Of a stretch of DNA of 5,729 nt, positions 1 to 5,301 are shown piece after piece. The position numbers and the translations under genes were made by a program. Position 1 is the stretch's first letter; every line of letters begins with the position of its first letter. Location: the NCBI GenBank assembly GCA_028279155.1, contig JANQST010000291.1:1-5729 (forward strand), given 5' to 3'. Source of the stretch: Cyclobacteriaceae bacterium (GTDB lineage Bacteria; Bacteroidota; Bacteroidia; Cytophagales; Cyclobacteriaceae). The notes under the pieces were generated by a model, which worked only from the letters and a program-made list of their open reading frames with translations, made no database searches and was not told the origin of the DNA.

Positions 1-337
1 AAATCATTGGTCCGGTATAGGCAAGGTGCATCCATACGGATCCTGATCCTGGACCGCCGTTGAAGGAGATCACCAAAGGGCGTGTGCTTTTGCTTCGAAC
101 ATCGGTGCGTTCATAGTAGGTGTAGTGAACGGCCGCCAAAACTTCTCCATCATCGTTCCATACCGGCTGAGTTCCTGTAGTAGCTCTATAGGAAACGGAT
201 TTTCCTTTGATCGTTGTTTGGTGGTTGGTTACTACCGTTTGATCAACGGGAATCAGACGACTGTTTTCCTTATTCATTTCCTGAGCCAGGATAGAAAAGG
301 ATAAAAGCAAAACAGTGATTGCAATGGAGATTTTCAT
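1..337 (-). CDS. Secreted peptidase S10 (serine carboxypeptidase-like) family protein, N-terminal part
   Basis: Reading the minus strand from the ATG at 337-335 gives 112 open codons that run off the left edge, so only the N-terminus is present. Residues 1-18 form a classic signal peptide (MKIS, then a hydrophobic core ending SILA), with likely cleavage before Gln19, so the product is exported. Around residues 48-76 lies the strand-rich start typical of bacterial S10 proteins (VSYRATTG...AAVHYTYY). Residues 93-102 are NGGPGSGSVW, followed by MHLAYTGP; this matches the family's NGGPG oxyanion-hole signature. The catalytic Ser, Asp and His lie beyond the window and cannot be checked. Family members are usually about 500 residues and cleave C-terminal residues from peptides; substrate is unknown here. 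The gene diverges from the lipoprotein gene across a 144-bp spacer. The start is supported by the signal peptide immediately following it. Confidence 0.85.
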   Translation of the reverse strand, partial: MKISIAITVLLLSFSILAQEMNKENSRLIPVDQTVVTNHQTTIKGKSVSYRATTGTQPVWNDDGEVLAAVHYTYYERTDVRSKSTRPLVISFNGGPGSGSVWMHLAYTGPMI

Positions 338-481
338 TGTTCTTGATTTATGATCCGAAAGCTAAGAAATATTTAGATGTATGTGAATAAAAATGGTATG
401 ATCGGTACTTATGTTCAACTTGTAGAAATACTTCAGTCCTAGATAAACAACCGATCTTTTTGTATCTTAATAGATTACCAA
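338..481. promoter_or_regulatory. Divergent intergenic region between the S10 peptidase and lipoprotein genes
   Basis: This 144-bp AT-rich spacer lies between two divergent starts, so it should hold promoters for both directions. No full Bacteroidota promoter (TTTG, about 20 bp, TAnnTTTG) is evident on either strand; TATCTTAA at 463-470 is only a partial match for the rightward gene. A perfect 7-bp inverted repeat is present: GATCGGT at 400-406 and ACCGATC at 450-456, arms 43 bp apart. It could be a pair of regulator half-sites, but an arm this short can easily arise by chance in a spacer of this size. The role of the region is inferred from gene orientation only. Confidence 0.4.
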
Positions 482-907
482 ATGCCTAACGCAATGAAAA
501 ATATCATTTTTGTATCCATTTTCATGGTGGTCCTTGCCTGTAGTTCTGGGGGATCATCTTCACAAGAAAGCGCAGAAGAGTTTTCACCTTTTGGAACTTT
601 TGCCCGTGGTGCTGATTCACTTTGGACCCAACAATTTGAAACTTCATTCGAACAACAGGTGAATTTTCAGTTCTATGCCAGCAACGACAAAGTATCCTAC
701 AATTTGTCAGATTATGCTGATTTCAGTGAAGGCACCGATGACGAAGATATCTACATCTTCAAAGACACGGCTGAACTTACATATTCAGATTTGATTTTAA
801 CATTTTCTTATGAGACAGGGAATTGGGAAGTAGAGGACCGGGCCTTCAAAGAGGGAATTGAAACGGATATGGACCTGTCAGGCGAATGGGTGCGAGTACC
901 GGAGTAA
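482..907 (+). CDS. Small hypothetical lipoprotein
   Basis: The product is 141 residues from the first ATG. A second ATG at 494 gives a tighter signal peptide (MKNIIF to the lipobox) and may be the real start. The lipobox is VLAC with Cys20 (Cys16 from the second start), so signal peptidase II processing and lipid anchoring are expected. After the Cys comes a flexible Ser/Gly-rich tether (SSGGSSSQ), then an acidic domain with alternating hydrophobic strands (NFQFYASNDKVSYNL, DLILTFSYETGNWEVE, GEWVRVPE), which suggests a small beta-sheet or barrel fold. Acidic residues do not directly follow the Cys, so a surface-export signal of the Bacteroidota type is not obvious. I do not recognise a family. 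It lies 127 bp upstream of the CHASE2 gene in the same direction, so a periplasmic link with that sensor is possible but unproven. No cysteines remain after the lipidated one. Confidence 0.8.
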   Translation: MPNAMKNIIFVSIFMVVLACSSGGSSSQESAEEFSPFGTFARGADSLWTQQFETSFEQQVNFQFYASNDKVSYNLSDYADFSEGTDDEDIYIFKDTAELTYSDLILTFSYETGNWEVEDRAFKEGIETDMDLSGEWVRVPE

Positions 908-931
908 GATTCTTTTTGGATAATCTAGTAA

Positions 932-953
932 GCACTTTTGCAACGAAGAGTGC
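932..953 (+). other. Short hairpin between the lipoprotein and CHASE2 genes
   Basis: GCACTTTT (932-939) can pair with AAGAGTGC (946-953) across a 6-nt loop, giving eight pairs including one G-U. It begins 24 nt after the lipoprotein stop codon. No T-run follows, so it is not a canonical intrinsic terminator. It could protect the 3' end of the upstream message or do nothing. The pairing is seen directly; the function is a guess. Confidence 0.3.
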
Positions 954-1019
954 ACTTCATCTTGATAGACAAAAGGTAATCGAGTACGAATAAGTCCTGA
1001 TAAAAAACTAACATATGCA

Positions 1020-1027
1020 TAGCTTTG
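1020..1027 (+). promoter_or_regulatory. Candidate Bacteroidota -7 promoter element ahead of the CHASE2 gene
   Basis: TAGCTTTG is an exact match to the TAnnTTTG -7 element of the Bacteroidota primary sigma factor. The gap to the ATG is only 7 nt, so use of this promoter would give an almost leaderless transcript. The expected upstream TTTG element is poor (CCTG at about 996-999). An eight-base pattern with two free positions occurs by chance often enough that this remains a weak call. Confidence 0.22.
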
Positions 1028-1034
1028 ATTTGCT

Positions 1035-2285
1035 ATGAAACGGTTTATACTTGACACGGTACTTTGCTCCGTATTTATTTTCTCACTCATCGGGTTATTT
1101 GCATCAGTAACTCTGTTTAAGATATTTGACATTTTCGACCCGGTTGGGGACATGTTCTCAGATTTTGAACTCACGGATGTGGTTTTTTCACAACTACTGG
1201 AAGAACCGATTGCAGATGAGAACATTGTTGTAGTGAATATTGGTTACCAGGACAGGGAAGGAATTGCCAGACAAATAGAGATATTGAGCAGGTACAATCC
1301 GGCCGTAATCGGAGTAGATGTACTATTGGACGAGCCCAGATCATGGGAAGAAGATAGTGCGCTGGTTAGGGTTTTAACAGAAAGTACGAATGTGGTGGTG
1401 GGAGAGAAGCTTGTGAACCTGAACCTTCAGACAAATGAATTTGATTCAACCCTTCGACCTCCACCTCATCTGGCTAGCAATCTTGAGTTAGGCTATGTGA
1501 ACCTTATTACTGATGCAAAAACGCAGGAAGACTTGAAAATGTGCCGAGAGTTCACACCAATGCAAAAAGTGAAAGGAGAAATACATTATGCATTTCCCAT
1601 AAAGCTGGCAATGGCAATTGATTCGGTTAAAACGAGACGCTTTTTAGATAGGGAAAATGAAGTGGAGGTAATTAACTATAAAGGGAACGTGATCAGTTTT
1701 ACCGCCTCCAATTCCAGGATGAAATATTTTGCGCTGGATGTAGAAGATGTACTTAATGAACAATTCACTCCCGATATCATAACAGGAAAAGTGGTGATTA
1801 TGTGCTTCATGGGAGGTTACCTGGGGGATGTTTTAACAAGAGATGATTTTTACTTCACACCAATGAATGAACGGTATGTCGGAAAAGCAGAACATGACAT
1901 GTTTGGTGGTGTTGTTCACGCTAACATCATTTCGCAGATCCTGGATGAAGACCATATTGATAGCATGTCCACACGAAATGGAATCCTTTTGGCTGTTATT
2001 ATCTGTTTGGTTAATGTTTTCCTTTTCAAGATCATATATGGAGCCATGCCAGCATGGTATGATGGAATAACAAAAGTTCTCCAGCTTTTAGAAGTATTAG
2101 CACTTGCAGCTTTGATGATAGTCCTATTCGATTCCTTTAACTACAAAGCCAATTTCACACTCTCGATGATTGTGATTGCACTTTCTGGAGATTCCATTGA
2201 GGTATATCATGGTGTGATCAAGAACCTTTTTTCCAAAGAGGAACGGAAGAAGGTATTCAAAGTCAAATGGGACTTTTTGAGTTGA
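1035..2285 (+). CDS. Stand-alone CHASE2 domain-containing membrane protein
   Basis: The 416-residue product has one N-terminal membrane helix (about 5-30), a large extracytoplasmic domain (about 31-313), and two clear plus one weaker C-terminal helix (about 314-336, 347-367 and 372-390). It ends in a short basic cytoplasmic tail (KNLFSKEERKKVF). The domain has CHASE2 hallmarks: ELTDVVF near 45-51, the strand NIVVVNIG at 63-70, NPAVIGVDVLLDE at 88-100, GKVVIMCFMGG at 251-261, and GGVVHANIISQIL at 291-303. CHASE2 is an extracellular sensory domain normally fused to a kinase, cyclase or GGDEF/EAL module. Here the protein ends right after the membrane segments, so any output must come through a partner. 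The ligand is unknown. The start is fixed by the N-terminal helix. Upstream is the small lipoprotein gene and 77 bp downstream the propeller gene. The family call is by motif recognition and is fairly secure; the role is inferred. Confidence 0.8.
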   Translation: MKRFILDTVLCSVFIFSLIGLFASVTLFKIFDIFDPVGDMFSDFELTDVVFSQLLEEPIADENIVVVNIGYQDREGIARQIEILSRYNPAVIGVDVLLDEPRSWEEDSALVRVLTESTNVVVGEKLVNLNLQTNEFDSTLRPPPHLASNLELGYVNLITDAKTQEDLKMCREFTPMQKVKGEIHYAFPIKLAMAIDSVKTRRFLDRENEVEVINYKGNVISFTASNSRMKYFALDVEDVLNEQFTPDIITGKVVIMCFMGGYLGDVLTRDDFYFTPMNERYVGKAEHDMFGGVVHANIISQILDEDHIDSMSTRNGILLAVIICLVNVFLFKIIYGAMPAWYDGITKVLQLLEVLALAALMIVLFDSFNYKANFTLSMIVIALSGDSIEVYHGVIKNLFSKEERKKVFKVKWDFLS

Positions 2286-2290
2286 CTCAA
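2277..2290. repeat. Imperfect 14-bp palindrome over the CHASE2 stop codon
   Basis: TTGAGT and ACTCAA flank a central TG, and the TGA stop of the CHASE2 gene lies in the middle. As RNA it would form a 5-bp stem with a 4-nt loop, weak and without a following T-run. It could equally be a protein-binding site or coincidence. Confidence 0.2.
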
Positions 2291-2362
2291 CCAACTATCC
2301 CAAAAGAAACGCTTTATCAATTCTCATTCTTTCTAATGGTCTCAGTCAAATAAATTAGCTGC

Positions 2363-3238
2363 ATGATGAAGAAATGCAAGCTCCTTGCGGTTATGATCAT
2401 TTTGACAAAGGTTTTAGAGGCACAACCTTATGTCATACTCTACACAAAACAAATGAACCGAAATGACGAGCTATACGCCTTAAACGTCGGTTTAGGTGAA
2501 ACAAGGATTACTAACCATCCAGCAAAGGATAGCAGCCCTGCATTGTCACCAGATGGAGAAACGATCGTTTTTACTTCTGAACGAAAAGGGTGGTGGAAGA
2601 TATGGAAAATGGATCTTCGGTCGGGTGAGGTATCGCAATTGACAAATTCTTCCTCAGCAGAATACGCCCCTTCGTGGTCTCCAGATGGTAATCAAATTAT
2701 CTTCACAAGTGGAAGATCTGGTAATGCTGATTTGTTTGTAATGAATACCGATGGGAGTAAGTTGCTGAACTTGACAAATTCAACAGATCAAGAAGCGTGG
2801 GCCGACTGGGGCGCGGATGGAAATATCTATTTCTCACGAGCCATCTATGGGAATCATAAATTAGTCCGAATTGAAGAGGATGGTTCTAATGAGAAAATCC
2901 TTACAAAAGGAAATGCCAATGATCTTATGCCAAGGTTATCGCCTGACAGACGAAAACTCCTTTTTTATTCAGATAGAGATGGAAACATGGAAATTTATAC
3001 GTTGGACTTGGTCACAGAAAAAATTGTTCGACTCACACATGATCCGCTGCAAGATATTAGAGGTGATTGGAGCGCGGATGGAAAAAAGATAGTGTTTGAA
3101 CGCGGAAACAAAAGAGATTCACAGCATATATTCATAATGAATGCAGACGGATCGGAGCAAATGCAACTAACCTCTTCAGGGTATAATTATTCACCTCGAT
3201 TTGCTGAAAATCCTGTTTATCTTAAGGAAATTAAATAG
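2363..3238 (+). CDS. Secreted TolB-like beta-propeller (PD40/WD40-like repeat) protein
   Basis: The 291-residue product starts with a signal peptide (residues 1-20, MMKKCKLLAV through KVLEA), with likely cleavage before Gln21; the ATG at 2366 is an equally possible start. The rest is made of TolB-type PD40 repeats with turn motifs SPDGE (62-66), SPDGN (106-110), GADGN (150-154), SPDRR (193-197) and SADGK (237-241), spaced 44, 44, 43 and 44 residues. A final YSPRF (276-280) probably starts the last blade, closed by the N-terminal strand VILYT (24-28), giving six blades. Interblade phrases such as IWKMDLRSGEVSQLT and LFVMNTDGSKLLNLT are typical. TolB itself is over 400 residues with an extra N-terminal domain, absent here, and no Pal/OmpA domain follows, so this is not called tolB. 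It probably acts in the periplasm or outside the cell as a binding scaffold; the partner is unknown. It lies 77 bp after the CHASE2 gene in the same direction. Confidence 0.85.
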   Translation: MMKKCKLLAVMIILTKVLEAQPYVILYTKQMNRNDELYALNVGLGETRITNHPAKDSSPALSPDGETIVFTSERKGWWKIWKMDLRSGEVSQLTNSSSAEYAPSWSPDGNQIIFTSGRSGNADLFVMNTDGSKLLNLTNSTDQEAWADWGADGNIYFSRAIYGNHKLVRIEEDGSNEKILTKGNANDLMPRLSPDRRKLLFYSDRDGNMEIYTLDLVTEKIVRLTHDPLQDIRGDWSADGKKIVFERGNKRDSQHIFIMNADGSEQMQLTSSGYNYSPRFAENPVYLKEIK

Positions 3239-3396
3239 TCAATTTGTTGTTCCTGGTGGCACTAACCTTCCGGTCTACAAGCTATGTTACCGACATCTAT
3301 GATGGGTTGAAGATTTTTTTTGTTACTACCTGCTGTATCACCAAATGCATTCATATAGGTAGGTCCCAAATTTCGTAGACAATACCCAATCTGCCA

Positions 3397-3408
3397 TTTA
3401 CCGGTAAA
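3397..3408. promoter_or_regulatory. Perfect 12-bp palindrome, candidate operator
   Basis: TTTACCGGTAAA is its own reverse complement. It lies 79 bp upstream of the LiaF-like start and 17 bp upstream of a candidate -33 element, a placement that would fit an activator or repressor dimer. Palindromes of this length are expected about once by chance in a window this size, though much less often in this spacer alone. The bound protein, if any, is unknown. Confidence 0.3.
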
Positions 3409-3425
3409 AGACCACAACTCGCCGA

Positions 3426-3457
3426 TTTGTGTTCAACTGAAACCTATCGTATTCGTG
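3426..3457 (+). promoter_or_regulatory. Weak candidate promoter of the LiaF-like/kinase/regulator cassette
   Basis: A TTTG at 3426-3429 is followed after 20 bp by TATTCGTG at 3450-3457, which matches only part of the Bacteroidota -7 consensus TAnnTTTG. The spacing is right and the implied leader would be about 20-25 nt, but the -7 match is poor, so this is only the best site seen in the spacer. Confidence 0.2.
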
Positions 3458-3487
3458 AATTTTGAGTAACAATTAAAAGCTAAAATC

Positions 3488-4183
3488 ATGGGCAACACAG
3501 ATAACAACTCAAAAACCTGGGTAGGAATCGTATTGGTAGTACTAGGTGGGTATTTTCTCTTAAGAAACCTGGATTTGATTCCATACTTCATTCCTTATTA
3601 CTTTTTTGGATGGGAAATGATCCTGATTCTCATTGGAGGAGCAATGCTGACAACAGGAAGAAAGGAAGGTTTTATATTCCTAATCATCGGTGGAATATTC
3701 ATTCTACCTGACATCTTCTATTTACCTCATTTCCGTATCAGGGATTGGTGGCCAATCGTTCTGATCATTATTGGTGTCTCTATTTTCCTTCGTAGACGGG
3801 ATAGTGTGTTGAGAGAGGCCGGAGATATAGACGAGGATTTCATAGATGATACATCAATTTTCGGTGGTTCTGAAAAATCCTGTAGCTCTAAGAATTTCAA
3901 AGGGGGAAAAATCACTTCCATCTTTGGCGGTTCTACCATCAATTTTTCGGATGCCAAAATGGCGGAAGAAGGAGCGGTAATTGATTTGTTCTGTTTGTTT
4001 GGAGGAAATGAATTGATCGTTCCACCGGATTGGACAGTTGTAAATGAGAGTTTTGTGATTTTCGGTGGCTATGCTGATAAGCGATCAAAATCTACCACAG
4101 AGAAAAATGACCCAAAGAAAATACTCAGAATAAAAGGATCAATCGTATTTGGTGGATCTGAAATAAAGGGTGCTTACGCTTAA
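3488..4183 (+). CDS. LiaF-like membrane protein (LiaI/LiaF-type transmembrane region plus LiaF C-terminal domain)
   Basis: The 231-residue product has a short polar N-terminus, then four hydrophobic helices at about 11-27, 34-55, 60-77 and 86-101, followed by LRRRD, so the C-terminus should lie in the cytoplasm. The soluble part (about 120-231) carries five FGG motifs at 125, 146, 171, 192 and 221, each after a hydrophobic strand (SIFGGSE, SIFGGST, CLFGGNE, VIFGGYA, IVFGGSE), with LIVPPDWTVV at 176-185. This is the repetitive beta-solenoid pattern of the LiaF C-terminal ('cell wall-active antibiotics response') family. In Bacillota LiaF inhibits the kinase LiaS. Here the gene precedes a histidine kinase by 53 bp, so a role as membrane partner or modulator of that kinase is likely but inferred. 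The symbol liaF is withheld because the kinase belongs to another family. A hairpin overlaps its stop codon. Confidence 0.82.
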   Translation: MGNTDNNSKTWVGIVLVVLGGYFLLRNLDLIPYFIPYYFFGWEMILILIGGAMLTTGRKEGFIFLIIGGIFILPDIFYLPHFRIRDWWPIVLIIIGVSIFLRRRDSVLREAGDIDEDFIDDTSIFGGSEKSCSSKNFKGGKITSIFGGSTINFSDAKMAEEGAVIDLFCLFGGNELIVPPDWTVVNESFVIFGGYADKRSKSTTEKNDPKKILRIKGSIVFGGSEIKGAYA

Positions 4184-4191
4184 AGTAAGCA
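4171..4191 (+). other. Hairpin overlapping the LiaF-like stop codon, possible attenuator or weak terminator
   Basis: TGCTTAC (4171-4177) pairs perfectly with GTAAGCA (4185-4191) across a 7-nt loop that contains the TAA stop (4181-4183). The following TCTTTTCC is T-rich but interrupted, so it would be at best a leaky terminator. Its place between the first and second cassette genes suits lowering kinase and regulator levels relative to the membrane protein, and ribosomes reaching the stop would melt the upstream arm. The structure is seen; the role is inferred. Confidence 0.4.
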
Positions 4192-4236
4192 TCTTTTCCA
4201 TTGTAGATTAGATAGAAAACCTAACCCCTAACTTAG

Positions 4237-5301
4237 ATGAGACATCCAATATTAAGCGGATCTGGGTATAAGCTCTATATTCTTATTCTTTTAATCGTTA
4301 CCCTCATCCATGGCTCGGTTCTCTATTTCTATTATGGTTTTACTATTGAGATAGCAATCTCAGATAGCTTCACTTACAATTCTTTCTTTGGTGTGCTGGC
4401 TCCTGGATTATGGTACATTGTCACATTCGCCAGTCTGAGTAAGGATGAACTTTCGCTTGCAGGTACCCATTTTGGTGCGGCTGTTATTACGGTTTTTATG
4501 TGGACATCCCTTGCCAGCTTCATTCTGGGGTTAATTTTTGTAGGGAATGGATCGTACAAGGAGTTCCTCGAAGATTCTTACATCTGGCGACTGATCATCG
4601 GTGTTCTCTACTACAGCATTACGGTTTTGATTTTCTACCTGATCAAATATTATCAAGACATGCAAGAAAGGTTGAGTCGAGAGTTGGAATTGCAAAACCT
4701 GTTGAAAGACTCTGAGCTGCGCATGTTGAAATCTCAGATCAATCCTCATTTCATTTTTAATAGCCTCAATTCCATTAGTGCATTGACTATTTCCAAAAGT
4801 GAATCGGCTCGAGAGATGGTAATTAAGCTAAGTGATTTTCTTCGATACTCACTTGGAAAGGACAGTGTTGAAATGAATACGTTGGAACAGGAAATTCAGA
4901 ATGTGTCGCTTTATCTTGATATTGAAAAGGTACGATTCGGTAGTAAATTGAATTTTCAGAAAACAGTCGATGATAACTGCCTGAAAGTGAAAGTTCCAAA
5001 CCTCATTCTTCAACCACTTTTTGAAAATGCCATAAAGTATGGTGTGTATGAAAGCATCGATCAAGTCACAATCGAGCTCAAATGCGAGGAAGAGGAGGGT
5101 TTGTTGAAGATCCTCATAACTAACAATTTTGACAAAGAAGCCATGCCAGTCAAAGGTGAAGGAATAGGACTTGATAATGTGAGAAAAAGACTTAGCTTGG
5201 TCTTTGGGAGAAATGACCTGTTGGAAGTAAGTAAGTCTGATGATTTGTTTAGTGTGACGATGATAATACCCGTTAATCAAGAGCCTGATGAAGAAAATTA
5301 G
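4237..5301 (+). CDS. LytS/YehU-family sensor histidine kinase
   Basis: The 354-residue product has four membrane helices (about 11-33, 49-66, 79-103 and 116-138), then a coiled-coil-like linker (about 139-165, QDMQERLSRELELQNLLKDSE) and a His_kinase (PF06580-type) module. The phospho-acceptor is His171 in QINPHFIFNSLNSIS (168-182). The N-box is LILQPLFENAIKYG (256-269) with Asn264, and the ATP-lid G-box is GEGIGLDNVRKRL (307-319). All catalytic elements appear intact. There is no PAS, GAF or periplasmic sensor domain, so sensing must be through the membrane helices or a partner, plausibly the LiaF-like protein 53 bp upstream. This kinase family pairs with LytTR-type regulators, and the regulator gene follows with a 14-bp overlap. 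The start at 4237 is supported by the first helix directly downstream; the upstream sequence lacks a Shine-Dalgarno. Signal unknown; the group includes sensors of cell-wall state and extracellular metabolites. Confidence 0.92.
   Translation: MRHPILSGSGYKLYILILLIVTLIHGSVLYFYYGFTIEIAISDSFTYNSFFGVLAPGLWYIVTFASLSKDELSLAGTHFGAAVITVFMWTSLASFILGLIFVGNGSYKEFLEDSYIWRLIIGVLYYSITVLIFYLIKYYQDMQERLSRELELQNLLKDSELRMLKSQINPHFIFNSLNSISALTISKSESAREMVIKLSDFLRYSLGKDSVEMNTLEQEIQNVSLYLDIEKVRFGSKLNFQKTVDDNCLKVKVPNLILQPLFENAIKYGVYESIDQVTIELKCEEEEGLLKILITNNFDKEAMPVKGEGIGLDNVRKRLSLVFGRNDLLEVSKSDDLFSVTMIIPVNQEPDEEN

Larger units (their letters stand above)
3239..3487. other. Non-coding spacer before the LiaF-like/kinase cassette
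   Basis: This 249-bp stretch has no convincing reading frame on either strand and separates the envelope-protein genes from the signalling cassette, so it should contain the 3' end of the first unit and the promoter of the second. A T8 run at 3314-3321 lies downstream of only a 4-bp stem (CATC/GATG, 3294-3304) with a 9-nt gap, so a terminator is not supported. A 12-bp palindrome and a weak promoter are listed separately. The last 20 bases before the ATG at 3488 are A-rich, as usual for Bacteroidota starts. Confidence 0.5.

Noticed and set aside
878..1225. Minus-strand open frame of 115 codons
   Set aside because: It overlaps the end of the lipoprotein gene and the start of the CHASE2 gene, is low-complexity Ser-rich, and has no recognisable domain; it is an antisense shadow.
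1867..2070. Plus-strand open frame inside the CHASE2 gene
   Set aside because: It is an alternative frame of a gene with a clear domain and membrane helices, and has no features of its own.
2363..3238. Annotation of the propeller as TolB of the Tol-Pal system
   Set aside because: The product lacks the N-terminal TolB domain, is much shorter than TolB, and has no tolQRA or pal neighbours.
3294..3321. Possible intrinsic terminator after the propeller gene (short stem then T8)
   Set aside because: The stem is only 4 bp (CATC/GATG) and is separated from the T-run by 9 nt, so it does not fit a rho-independent terminator.
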